Below, one piece after another: positions 11,090 through 22,485 of a stretch of DNA of 64,000 bases. Every line of letters starts with the position of its first letter. Positions within the stretch are counted from its first letter, which is position 1. Both the position numbers and the translations under genes were made by a program. Source of the DNA: Cristatella mucedo (Eukaryota; Bryozoa; Phylactolaemata; Cristatellidae); assembly GCA_009760855.2 (NCBI GenBank), contig WPIO01000035.1:1088501-1152500 (forward strand), read 5' to 3'. Below the pieces are notes generated by a model. It saw nothing but the letters and a program-made list of their open reading frames with translations. It ran no database searches and was not told where the DNA came from.

Positions 11090-11660
11090 GTTTACTTAGG
11101 TAGAGTCTCTCCGGTAATTCGGCTGGATCTTTTTGTAGTCTTTGGTACTATTGATCCCCGAGTCCTTCTCCAGAGCCTCTCGTCGCACCTGGGCATCACT
11201 GGCAATGCACTCCAATGGTATAGGTTCTATCTCAGTGGAAGACTTTGGAGCATTGATATCAACTGGTGACAACCGATCGATGAGTTAATAAAGCACGTGG
11301 CACGCCAGGGGTCTGTATATGGTCCGCTTCGCATAGTAATTTATACTCTTCCGTCGATACAATCGCCAAGCACAACCTAGGCTTTCACGTCTTGCCGATG
11401 ACACACAGCTGCTCCTTTGCTTTGATCCCTCTAAGCCTTCCAGCCGGTCGAATTCTCTCGACTTCCTTACTGCTTTATTGCTACAACCGCGCTTGGACGA
11501 CAGCAAACTTCCACAATTAAATTCAAAGAGGGTGAAACCAACTTACTAAATACTGGCAATCCTAAAGTGACTCAGAAATTGGAAAACATATCCCTCATCT
11601 TTAGCTTTGCCATCTCTAAGTAGCTTCAGCACGCAATCTAGGTGTCCTGTTGATAATAGT
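11090..11660 (+). mobile_element. Degenerate LINE reverse-transcriptase fragment (CR1/L2-like)
   Basis: In shifting frames this stretch keeps reverse-transcriptase hallmarks: a degraded AFDTIDH-type motif as VFGTIDP, LSSHLGITGNALQWYRFYLS, RGVPQGSVLGP decayed to RQGSVYGP, and the catalytic motif as ADDTQLLL near 11393-11410. Further on, the ARNLGVL motif appears near 11630. Frameshifts and stops make it non-functional. It is the same family as the copies at 31824 and 35300. Confidence 0.75.
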
Positions 11661-12280
11661 AATAAAACAATGCATTTGTAATAACGCCCACAGAGAACTC
11701 CAACATTCTCTTCTAAGAGCGATTCTTGCTTGTTTTGCGCACGGTTGCCTCAGTATTATACCGTGCCAGTCACTAATTCTTGGTCATTTATTCTCTTGCA
11801 GTGAGTTGCAAAGCACCTCCGTAGAAATTTACTTCTCTATTACGACACTATGAAAACGAGCCACATTTGTCATTACTATTACTTTTATTCTCTCTCCAAA
11901 CTCAGCCCGCGGAGTCGCGGCAACTCGTCAACCGTAGCGCATCGAGTTTTTGCTACACGCTTTCGCTCCTGCACCGCCGCCGCCGCCGCCGCTGATCGAC
12001 GTAGCTGCTCTCGCTCGGTCCGCCGAGAGCGATGTTCGGTGAGCGCCGGCAGGCTCCTCCAGACCGACGCCTCCCGGTGTGCAGTGGGTAAGCGGTCGGA
12101 CGACGACGAGCCGGCCGCATAGCGTCGCACGATAAACGAGGCGCTCTCTGTGGCGAGCGATTGGCGACGCTGACAGCCACGGCAGCTGTCGGCCCGCTCT
12201 GCCGACGGACGGATGGACGGACGTCACCGTCGCGGATGTCGATCCTCGGGACGACGGAGTTCGACGACCGAGCTTGCTCT

Positions 12281-14143
12281 CTATCGGCCCGAAACCGTCT
12301 GCTGCGTCGTCGTCGGCGGCCGCGAGCGAGCTCCGTCCGGCGCGGCGGTCGGGGACGGCGGCCGGCGATACCGCCGGAGCTCGACCAGAGGAGCGATCTT
12401 CGTCTGCGGCGGCGAGTCCGCACTGGCGAACGGGTGGCGCAGGCTGCCGAAAATCGGATAGCAGTACGGCGGAAAGTGGCGCCCGTCGCTGTACTTGCGC
12501 ATCTCGCGCTCGACGAGCGGCCTGTACCCGGCCTCGTCCGCCCAGTCGTAGGGCGGGCGAGCGACGGGTCTGCGAACCTTCACCTGCACCCACTTGTACC
12601 GCGGCTTGGTCGAGTGCCGGTAGTAGTAGTAGTTGGCCATGTCCTGCGGACAGCCGACCCGATGCAGCGCCCACTCGTGCCCGGCCTCGGGCCGTGCCGT
12701 CGGGCGCACTCGAGGCGGCGGGCCGGCCGTGGCGGCGGGCCGGCCCGCCGCCGCCGAGGCGGCGGCGGGCTTCGTCCGTCGTCGCGGAGCGACCACGTGA
12801 GACGGCACGTGAGACTGTCGCGACGGTCGAGAGGCGCCGGCGGCGGCGGCGGCGGCGTGGCGTCGCCTCGACGCGCTCCGCCGCTTCCGGCGCTCTCTGG
12901 AGGCCTCGGCCAAGGCGGCGCACCGGCGCAGGCTGCCCTGCTCCACGTCCATGCTCAGCACCGCTTTGAGGCAGTGCCGGACGACGCTCAGCGTGGCGTC
13001 CTCCACGTTGCTGTCCACGTACCGGTCGATGTCGTGCTCGGGCCGACCGCGCAGGTCGTCGATGGCCTCCACCGTCTTCTCCACCGCCTGCAGCGTCGCC
13101 TCGTCGAGCGGCGTCAAGTCGCGCGACGGCGGCGGCGGCGAGGCGCGACTGACGCCGGGTGCGAGCGCCGCTCCGACCTTGACGCCTGGCTCCTCCTCTC
13201 CAGGCGGTCGGCCATCGTCTCCGTCATCGCGACGGCCGCCGCCGCCGTCGCGAGCCGCCCGAAGCGCAGCCAGAAGCGCCGCCGCTGCCTCGGCGCCCGC
13301 CTTCCGGACGTCCTCCTCCCTACCGGCGGCGTCGCTCGTCGGCGCCGCTCCGCCCGCGATGCCTCTCGGAGCGGCGCCGCGGGACGACGAGGTCGCCGCC
13401 GCCGCCGCGGCGGTTGCGGCGCGCGCGCTCTTCTCGGGCGCGCTGGACGTTCGCCCGACCGCCGTCATACTCCTCCGGAGGCCGCCATGCTTGGACGCGC
13501 TGGCGCTCGATGGCTCCGAGAAGCCAGCCTTGCCCGAAGGTCGCTGCAAGGTCAACTGCGACTGCGAACCGCCGCCGCCGCCGCCGCTTCCGCTGCCGCT
13601 CGCCCGGCTCGTGGTGGAAGCGCGCGCCATGCCGGCGCCGCCGACCGCCGCCAGATGGTGCGACGGCGGTCGGGGCGATTTGGAGCTCGTTCGTGCGCCA
13701 CGCTCGCTGCGCGCCTTCGTCGACCCGCCGCACTTGGAAGCGGCTGCGGCGGCGGCTGCGGCGGCCTCGGCCGGTCGGAGGTGGTTGCCGCTCGGCGACC
13801 TCTGATCCTCGTAGGTGCCTCTGGCCCGACGGTCGCTGGCGCCGACGACCGCCGCCGCTGCCGCTGCGGCGGTTAGGTATCGCGAGATGCGCTCCTTTTT
13901 CGTGCCTTCGGCTCCGCCGCCCTTTTCGCTGCCGCTCTCGCCGTCGCTATCTCCGGCCGAGGAAATCCTCGACGACGCCGAGCTATCGCGCGACGCGCCG
14001 CTTTCGTTTGCGGCGGCCGCCGCTGCTATCTGCAGTTTCGCGGCGTCCGCCGTCGGCGATTCGAGACGGTCGTGCGAGTTGCGGTTGGTGGGTGCCGCTG
14101 CGGACGCCGCTTCGCTGCGGCCGTGCCGGGAGGGCGGCGCCAT
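12281..14143 (-). CDS. Uncharacterised Ala/Ser/Arg/Gly-rich protein in a CpG island
   Basis: This is a single open frame of about 620 codons from an ATG at 14143 (MAPPSRHG) to TAG at 12281-12283. The frame stays open upstream to 14431, but that part reads like AT-rich 5' leader. Residues 1-340 are low-complexity, with runs of Ala, Ser and Gly. A more ordinary segment begins near residue 342 (DLTPLDEATLQAVEKTVEA), looks helical and runs to about residue 420. After an RRR-rich stretch, a Tyr/Pro/basic tail near residues 489-560 includes MANYYYYRH, KWVQVKVRRP, PPYDWAD and PPYCYPIFGS. No family was recognised and no signal peptide or membrane segment is visible. AATAAA on this strand at 11884-11889, about 390 nt past the stop, could be its poly(A) signal. 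The opposite strand is also open for long stretches, as expected at this GC content. Introns cannot be excluded. Confidence 0.5.
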   Translation of the reverse strand: MAPPSRHGRSEAASAAAPTNRNSHDRLESPTADAAKLQIAAAAAANESGASRDSSASSRISSAGDSDGESGSEKGGGAEGTKKERISRYLTAAAAAAAVVGASDRRARGTYEDQRSPSGNHLRPAEAAAAAAAAASKCGGSTKARSERGARTSSKSPRPPSHHLAAVGGAGMARASTTSRASGSGSGGGGGGSQSQLTLQRPSGKAGFSEPSSASASKHGGLRRSMTAVGRTSSAPEKSARAATAAAAAATSSSRGAAPRGIAGGAAPTSDAAGREEDVRKAGAEAAAALLAALRAARDGGGGRRDDGDDGRPPGEEEPGVKVGAALAPGVSRASPPPPSRDLTPLDEATLQAVEKTVEAIDDLRGRPEHDIDRYVDSNVEDATLSVVRHCLKAVLSMDVEQGSLRRCAALAEASRERRKRRSASRRRHAAAAAAGASRPSRQSHVPSHVVAPRRRTKPAAASAAAGRPAATAGPPPRVRPTARPEAGHEWALHRVGCPQDMANYYYYRHSTKPRYKWVQVKVRRPVARPPYDWADEAGYRPLVEREMRKYSDGRHFPPYCYPIFGSLRHPFASADSPPQTKIAPLVELRRYRRPPSPTAAPDGARSRPPTTTQQTVSGR

Positions 14144-14837
14144 GAGCGAGAGGTTGATGAGCGTACTCGGTCTCCGCGAGCTGGTGTGTTCTGTGCTCGG
14201 CTTTTGACGTCGCGGATGCCAGCACGCTTTATCGTCGGAGAGCACGCGAGCTGCGCCTGACGAGAGAGCTCTCTCTCTGACAGTAAAATAACGATATGTG
14301 GACGTGTGTATATTGCCCTTCGACAACTGGATGGTGATAATAATAGATATGATAAGACATTTGCACGGATCCTTAGCCTTACTAAATCTCTTTCTTGGCA
14401 GTTTGGATATGCTTGAACGAAAGCGTGTCAATTATTTAGTGATAGCTTGCACAGTATCGGCACGAATAAGAACGCAGAGGAACGCACACGGACGGAGCTA
14501 ATGCTTTGTGGAAAGATTGTTTTTTTAACGTCAAAGTCGGAAGTATGTCGTGACGTCAGTTGGGAGTGAGGGCTGTGGGAGCTTACAAACTGAAGGTAGT
14601 TTCTCCATTGGATTTGAGAATAGTTAGAGGTGCAGTTAACCGAATTGAGTCAGAAGAGTAAATTGTACAATATGAAGCAGATTAGGAGCATTTCCGAAAA
14701 GGAGGCTGGTGCCGTTAAATAAAGGGAGAATACTGTAAGTGGAAGATAATTGAAGTTACTACGGTTCTTGATGGCCAGCTAGTGCAGGTCGGTGAGAAGT
14801 TGAATAGCAGTTATTGAAAATGTGACCGGATATAGAT

Positions 14838-15045
14838 AATAATAATAGTAATAATGCACTTGATAAAGTGCATTATTACTATTCAGAGAACTCAATCTCT
14901 TTCTAGGCGCTTTACCTTTTCTGCAAAGAGAAACGCGATTGAATGGTGAATAATATCGTGCTTGATAAACAGCCTTAATAACATGGTTAGGGATGACATG
15001 CACAGGGTCAGCATTCAAGTGTGGTTAGTAGCAGGACGCTACAAA
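14838..15045 (-). mobile_element. 5'-truncated LINE copy (3' end)
   Basis: It starts with an (AATA)n-type tail and includes tgcacttgataaagtgcatt, tctctttctaggcgctttac, ttctgcaaagagaaacgcga and acatgcacagggtcagcatt, the standard order of the LINE 3' UTR in minus orientation. The 3' hairpin carries a small local insertion of attattactatt. Confidence 0.75.
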
Positions 15046-15105
15046 ACTAAGGCGGGACCCGTAGTCGATTGCTTAACAGCGCTCGCTCTCCTTTCAACAC
15101 AAGCC

Positions 15106-15239
<134 letters not shown>

Positions 15240-16029
15240 GAATCCGATGACGGTGACCCGGCTAACCACAGTAACCCGGGTGCGCGAGAACTGCAATAAC
15301 TACTTGAATATTGCTCCAAATTATATGCAAATAGGCTAAACATGTCGGGTTCGTCGATTTCTATTCATCGGCAGAAAGACAGCGATTTCGAAAACAATGG
15401 TTTTTATTGCGCAATTGCATCTTCAGCAGAAAGTCGGCTGACTCAACAGTGGAGGCAATGCGATCATCTAATAATCATTTCGGAATAGTATTCATAGATT
15501 ACGGGCAGACGTACCGTGATTGATCGTGATAGATTAGCTAATTTTGAGGATTTAGGGTTCTTTCAACTTTCGGCGGCACTAGGTTGGCCATAGCTATTAG
15601 GCTGGTCTTATCGTCGTTATGCTGTGGGAAGTTAGTGGCCACCCAAATGCGACTGTCGGCGTGCTTGCTGCATACAAAGTGATAGATTTGGATGAGAATC
15701 AAGGCTTAGAAAGATCAAGGATTGAACAGAGCTGGGTTTAATCGCTGCAGGAAGAAAAGACAAAATTGTGTTCGAATGACCTCGGCTACAGAGGGCCTGG
15801 GAGTGAAAGCTGGTCACGCTTTAAGGGATCCTCAGATGACCGACAGCCGTTCTCATCTGCTTTCTAACATATCTCACTGACGTACGACCTAAAGAACTAA
15901 GAAACTCAACCAACCAAGCGACCAACTAATAACTCTGCCGGTGATGCCTAAGCGAATTGAAAGGCATCCCGGAAGGATCTGGTTGTCAAATGTGTCAAAT
16001 GCATGCTGATGATAGATCCTGGACAAGCA

Positions 16030-16190
16030 GAGAGGCCCAAATCTGACCTTGATCGACTAGTGCTCGCCTCGAACCTAGGTTTAGCGGAATGCATTTGATG
16101 AGCGTGGGCTCGAGTACCGTGTCGTATGTGAGGTGCATGAATAGAGATTAAGCTCTCCTGGGGCACTATACAAATGAGTTCTACTAAATG
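16030..16190 (+). mobile_element. tRNA-derived SINE, family A (diverged)
   Basis: It shows gtgggctcgagtaccg (B-box region), then gaggtgcatgaatagagatt and aagctctcctggggcactat, the family A body and tail in plus orientation. The A-box side is degraded. Confidence 0.55.
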
Positions 16191-16618
16191 AATTATATTA
16201 GCATTAATCAGCATAATTTAGAAAGTCAGTGTATAAATTTTGTAGAGGAGTTTATGGGAACAGGTTAGCACCAAATCAAGTTTGAGGGCAAGATCTGCTT
16301 AACTGATGCAATCGCTTAGTTGCCGGGGCACCACTAGTTTGTGTCTTGAACAGAAACGTCAGAAGGTGGAGAAATATACGAGAGTTTTTTAGGTTCGAGT
16401 AATCCAGGATAAGCTTTTTAATGAGTGTCCTGATAACAGCTGTTTTCTGAAGAGTAGTGACTTCAACGGTAACCAGGTTAAAATACATTTGCAGTGGGTA
16501 GCAATAGGTCTGTGCATCTCACCAAGGAGAAATCTAGGGACTGGTTTAAGAGAACTACTAGCCATTTCAGGCTAGGAGAAAATATTAGCAATGAGTTCAA
16601 TAGAGCCATGGATTGGAA

Positions 16619-16621
<3 letters not shown>

Positions 16622-16690
<69 letters not shown>
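16622..16690. repeat. (GA)n microsatellite
   Basis: About 69 bp of uninterrupted GA dinucleotides. Confidence 0.95.
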
Positions 16691-16693
<3 letters not shown>

Positions 16694-17800
16694 CAAAGGA
16701 AAGGGGCATTGTGGGGCTGCGGTCTGAAGGGGACGACAATGATAGGGCGGAATCTGTTCTATCTTACTGACAACGAATTTGGCGAAATGCTCTGCTCAGT
16801 CATCATTGAGATCGCTAGGCAGTATGCTTGTTGTGACCAGCTAAGATGGCTACAGTGGGCATTCACACTTGTAGGCAATTGATCTTTGATTCCAATAACT
16901 CTCTTTCTACTATTTGGACGGCTTTAGCTTTGCTAGATTATTGCGACCTACAAAACTCTTAAAACGCCAGGCGGCGGATAGGGATTTCCGACTTTACGGT
17001 GCCCTTCTTAAGTCTATGTTAGTTATTTCTTGCATTATTCTAATCAGCCGTTAACCAAAGGGGATCCGGGCGGGGAAGGACCCATCTTTTTGTCAGAGGT
17101 GATAAGTCACTAAGGACACTAGCTAGAGTCGCATTGTTGCAGTGCGTCAGCAAGTGGGTCACATCACATAGTAGAGTAGAGGGCGAAAGTCTGCTGCGTC
17201 CAGCATTAACGTCGCGGGAACTTTAGTTTCTTTTTTTAAATGTAACTTGGGATTCTAAAAAAGATAGCAATTCCAGGGAGAATGAAATGCACGTACGATC
17301 GCAAAGGGTGACGTTAGGGTCGATACGGTGCAATCGAGGGAGAAGATTTGTTCTGAGGTCAACCCTTTGATACTCGTTGGGGCTTAAACGTCGTCTCGAA
17401 AGCAGAAAGATACAGACAGAGAAACTGCAAAGATGAAAAGCCTTTGATCGGATGGGATATCATAATGAATATTTAAATCACATGCTATGAGAAAAGACAG
17501 ATTACTAGTGCAATGAGCAGAGAGCGAATTCAGATAACGCAGACATGACGTTGGGATTTCTACATTATGAGTGATCAATCATAGCCACCATCCCCAAAAT
17601 TCCTTTAGTAAGACGGAGAGACACAAAGATTCAAATATTGTTGCCAAGAGCCGAGAAAGGCTTGAAATTAAAAAAGTTACAAGTGTCAATGGCTCCGCTA
17701 TTGCTAGTTTTCGAAACACGAGTTACCATCGACGAAAGCTAAGTGGTTCATCAGCTTTAGCCCTGTCCCAGTAACGAAGAAAATGTCAAGAGCGTCGTCA

Positions 17801-19167
17801 AGCTACAGCGACCGACCGCACTGCAGTGGGTTACTTGCACGTATGCATGCAGCTGACCTTCGAGAGATCCGGGTCACCGAGCCTCAAGCAGGCAGCCGGT
17901 GCTGCCGAGCACCCCTTCTAGCCAGCATGCTTCTGTTAAGGAGCCGACTGGCCGAGGTCGTGGGCGAGCATCTGTGCAACGGCTTAGCTGTACTTTTTGC
18001 TGATTGCTAAGACGGGTGTGCACCTCGAGTCTGGCACGTATCTTAGCCGGCACCTATCAAAGACCAGCTAATGTCTAAGCTTATTTGAACCTCTTCGTAA
18101 TCATTGTTCGCCTCTCTGTCAAATGCTGGGGCGGGCTCCTGCCGAAACCATCGTCTGCCTGCTGAGATCCATCGTCGTCGCAAGAGCTGGCCTGGAGTAA
18201 AACCAGCTTGTATTACTAGCTACCGTTTCATGAGACCTTCACCCTTGCTTACGTCAAAGCTTCTATGTGTGTTCTTGTGCCGTAGAATCTTTGGATTTTG
18301 ACACTCGGCATGCAATGCTTGCCAATGTGATACCTCGCTGCCTCCAATGCCCATAGCTGCTGTTATTACATTGCTCTCCACTTTAATGAACCAGGAGCAG
18401 TTGCTCGGCGACCTAAGAGTGCCGTCTTGGCGAAGGTTGAGGAGGAAAAGTTAGCTGCGCTGACAGCAAAGCCACACGATAGCGCGAAAGTGACGTCAGT
18501 GACGAGGAGCAGCTGCAGCTGGAGGCTGTGCAGCAGTCAGCAGACGGTAAGTGCAAGCGGCTGCTGCGTGCGATCCTGCAAGCCGGCACGCTGCTGCTGC
18601 CGCTGCGTATAGGAACTTATGTTAAGAAACTGTCTTGCACCATATCTATCCAATGGACTTTGGTTTTCAATCACATGTGGCACAGTAATTCTCCTGAAGA
18701 GCCTCCGGGCTTCTGTAAGTGAGCGAACATGTACGCTAAATTATGGTTAAAACAATTATGGTAAATACATTATGCTGGTATAATGCAAAAACCATTCAAG
18801 CAGCAGCAGCAGTGACAAGTTCTTTTTAGCCTGCTCTGAATTTCCTCCCTATATGAACAGCAGCTTATTTTGGCTAGCCCCACTCCCCCCCCCCCGTCTG
18901 CAGCTTTTTCACAAAGGGACACCGAATTGCAGAATGCGAACATGCGTCACATATACATGACTATTGTTAACACCACCCATTATACTGTCCATGTGGTTCT
19001 CTTTGCCATGTATGAAAGCTCGAAATGCTAATAATTCGGGAATCACTCTGCAATATGCCCAAGTAGGTACGGGTGTCAATAAGGAAGGTTGCTCGCAGAT
19101 GAGAGGTTGACATCAGTGTAACTGATCAGTGCAAGCAATCTCATTCTCTTATATTAGAGCTTCCTTG
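17801..19167 (+). repeat. Inverted segmental duplicate of the CCDC83 exon-9 region, broken exon
   Basis: This 1.37-kb segment is nearly identical to the reverse complement of 26892-28253. Homology begins at agctacagcgaccgaccgca and ends at attagagcttccttg, with unrelated flanks. It includes the copy of the CCDC83 exon proposed at 27513-27659, with acceptor and donor (acg|gtaagtg) kept. A 3-base and a 2-base insertion relative to the other copy (gaggaggaaaag versus gaggaaaag; agcgcgaaag versus agcgaaag) put the frame out. A poly-C tract lies near 18886. No terminal inverted repeats or target duplications are obvious. Confidence 0.85.
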
Positions 19168-19189
19168 TTTCCGTATTTCCGTATTTTTA

Positions 19190-21930
19190 AAGATTTCCGT
19201 ATTTTCTCAGGTCGTTGCCGTCGATTGCCGCACATCGCCCTCGCATGTACTTTGAAGATTGGTTGATAGGCCGCGGTTGCACTTTTAATACAGCACACTG
19301 TCACGCAAGAAAAAGTGTGATCTTCTCCCACCAGCTTTGTTTGTAATTGTAACAGACAATCATTGATTGCTGTATTGTCTCGGGCAATTGCCGTCGATTG
19401 CCATGGACTGCCCAAGGTTGAACGCGAAACAGGACAGCATGTTCACCCACAGTGAGCGTTCTGCAGTAGGATCATTACAAATTCAAACAGCCAATTTCCA
19501 GCAAATTTGAACCGGATTGCACCGCAGAGACCAGGCCATTGCCGTCGATTGCCGTGCATTGCCCTCGATTGTGACTTTGTCGATTGAATAAAAGGATGTT
19601 ACTACACTTTTAATGCAGTGTAGTGCAATACGCAAGAAAAGTTGGAGCTACTCTCAGCAACTGTCGGTCCATTTGTAACTGTCCGCTATGGATTAGCGTA
19701 TTTTCCGGGGCCACTGCCGTCGATTGCCGTGGGTTGCCGTCGATTGGACGCGTACCATGGGTGAAAATTATGCGCGCACACAGGTACGTGTTACGTGGAA
19801 TGAGAGTTGCAGTTTATTGCAGCCAATCTTGTCAATTTTCCACGGATTTCGCTATCAGCCCCTACCATTGCTGTTGATTGCCGTGCGTTGCAGACAGTTA
19901 ACGAACAAAGAATCTTGAAATTTCCACGGTTTTACTTTGGACGCAGCGGAATGTTGTATGTAATGACAATTGAGGCTTCAGCGATGTCAATTTCTCTTTA
20001 ATTCGCCGGGAATTGGGGTATTAGCCCAGGATATTGCTGCCGATTGCCGTTCATTGCTCGCGACTGTACGTGCTCGATAGGCTGAAAGAATTTGATTGCA
20101 CTTTCAACGCAGTAGGCTGTGACAGGTAAGATATATTTGATCTGGTCCATTCACTTTCCGGTGATTTGCGATGGACCAGAATGGATTGCCGTATTTGCCC
20201 ATGCCATTGCCGTCGATTGCCATGGATTGCCCAAGGTTGAACGGTCGGAGCAGTTTGAAAGTATGTGTGCATGCAGTGAGATGCTACGTGGAATGAGAAT
20301 GTGAGCTTGGTGCAGCCGATTTCTCGTCGATTTGCCACGGATTTTGGCATTGGTCCCTGCCATTGCTGTCAATTGGCGTGTATTGTTTGACAATTAACGT
20401 GCAAAATAGCTTGAAAGTCCTACGATTTCACTTTTAGCACAAAGAAATGTGAAATGCGATGACAATCGGCACTTCGTGCAGCCAATTTAGTGTCAAATTG
20501 CCATGGATTGGATTGGATTGCTGCTTCGAGCCGAGCAGTTGCCGTAGATTGCCATGCATTGGCCGAGACTGTACGGGCGCAAGTGCTTAAAATGATATGG
20601 TTGACTTTAACCAGTGTGCTTTGTAATATGCGTTAAAATTGAAGCATTGCGAAACCGATTTCAGGGCATTTTGCATCAGATTGCTGTAAATTGAGGTATT
20701 GGCACGGGCCATTGCAGTCAATTGCAGTGCATTGCAGCCGAATGATGGAGGCGATTGTAGTGAAATTGTGGGATTACACAATAACCACAAATTAGAGCAA
20801 CGTGCAATCACTATTAAAGCTTAATATATACGTGTTCTGGTCGTTTTTCGCCGGGTTGCGGTACATTGACGTACTGGCCCGGGCAGTTGCAGTCGATTGC
20901 AGTGCATTGCTGCAGAATGGCCGAGGCAATTACAGTGAAGTTATGCAAGTACACAATAACCGAAGAGTAGAGCAGCGTGCAATCATAAATAGAGCTTCTA
21001 GTGTACTCGTTCTGGTCCCTGTGTAGCAGATTGCAGCGGATTTTGGCGGATTTCGGTATGGTAGCGGGTCGTTGCAGTCGAATGCAATTCATTGCATGAG
21101 AACGCGTGTGCACAATGAAGTGAAACTTTGTGGATGCACTTTGAACTGAGTCTAGTCCTATATGCAATGTCAATTAGAGCTCCACGATGGCGATTTGAGG
21201 ATGATTTGCAGTGGAATAGAGTGGATTGCGGTAGTTTTCCACGTCATTTCAGGCGATTGCCGCCCATTGCCACAGGGCGAGATTTTTTTTATTTTACGTC
21301 GTTGTGCACACAGCACGGTGCACTTTAATATGCAATACAAACTGGAGCTCGGCGCAATGTATTTCGATTTTTTTATGCGGTGGATTCTGTGGATTGAAGT
21401 GGATTGCGGTATTAGCCCGGGCAACTGCAGTCGATTGTAGAGCATTGCACGAGAACAGCCGTGCCAATGCAAGTGAAAGTTCTGTAGTGCAATTTTCGCA
21501 GAGTGTGCTGTCATATGGAATAAAAAAATGAGCTTTTCGATCAGGATTTCTTTCGTTGCATGGTGGAATGCATTGGATTGCGGTATAGGCGTGGGCCACT
21601 GCAATCTTATTTCAGTAGACTTCGTGAGAACGCGTGAGCGGAATCGCGAGAAATTTTCTGGATACATGGCACGTGTAGCGTAGTTTGATATTTCAGACTT
21701 TTTGGAGCTGTTCGCAGCAGATTTGGGGTGGATTTGACGAGAACTAGAATGGATTGCGGTACAGGCGTCCGGCGTCAAAGCTCATTTGCATAAGCGTGCG
21801 TGCACGCAGCGACATGAAATTTTGTGGAAAGATAAATTCGAACGTGTACTACAATATCAGCGCAAAATTTGAGCTCGGCAACGCTTATGTCTGGTCGTTG
21901 CTAGCCGAGTGGATTTCGGTAATTCGTCGA
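19190..21930. repeat. Tandem satellite of about 170-bp period, roughly 16 units
   Basis: A marker like attgccgtcgattgcc recurs near 19214, 19385, 19539, 19713, 19867, 20034, 20207, 20362, 20537, 20710, 20886, 21072, 21247, 21425 and 21597, with spacings of 154-186 bp. Later units drift to attgcagtcgattgcag and then decay to the right. Shared secondary blocks include a ttttggcattggtccctg-type stretch just before the marker. The array begins directly after the inverted duplicate that ends at 19167. Confidence 0.85.
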
Positions 21931-22485
21931 ACCCGTGGCTCTCTGGGAGGACCTCCAGTGGTGTGGTTAAAAAGAGTGTCTAGCAGGACTGCCATTGGCG
22001 CTGCTTTCAGGTTGATTTGGGTGGGGTATTAAGGTCCCTTATCTTCCTGTCGTGGCCCTGAATGACATTGTATTCTCTACTTGCAAGAGATAAGGTTCAT
22101 TCAGTTACACATCGTCTGTCGGATTAGTAAGCAACATCTTTGTCGCTCACCGACGAAGTAAATTGCTTTAATAGTGCAATCAAAACATATACATGCCCCT
22201 TTAATTCCATTCCATCAAATATAGATCTGAGTTATACAACCACCGTCAGTATTTGCACTGCAGCTTAGTCTTTGACACAGACCGAAAGTCAAGTTTGCTA
22301 CCCTTGGAGAAAACCAAAAAGGCAAGCCGGTTCTGTATGACCGAGCAAAGTGTATTGGAGAAACGGATATGCACTGACATATATCAAAATAAAATGTCGA
22401 AAACTGGCTCACTTAGAATGCAAGCAGGTGTGAGAATGACACTGCCGCATAAAAGGCCAGTATGCTTGCGTTCTGCAACGCCGTG

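Larger units (their letters stand above)
9276..11879. other. Intergenic stretch between EIF2S3 and the GC-rich gene
   Basis: I see no gene here. It holds a truncated LINE tail near 9640-9710, a GC-rich unassigned patch near 9900-10260, another LINE tail at 10655-10730, SINE B at 10798-10945 and a degenerate LINE reverse-transcriptase piece at 11090-11660. A possible poly(A) signal for the minus-strand gene lies at 11884-11889. Confidence 0.5.

Noticed and set aside
12161-13876. A 571-codon open frame on the plus strand through the CpG island
   Set aside because: It is almost entirely Arg/Ala/Gly and lies opposite the minus-strand frame. Stop codons are rare at this GC content in all frames, and the minus frame has more protein-like segments and a poly(A) signal.
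16478-16727. ORFs rich in Glu-Arg or Ser-Leu
   Set aside because: They are translations of the (GA)n microsatellite, as also at 37753-37998.
19190-21930. Regularly spaced short repeats resembling a CRISPR array
   Set aside because: The repeats are degenerate, the spacing is about 170 bp, and the spacers are themselves similar. This is a eukaryotic satellite.
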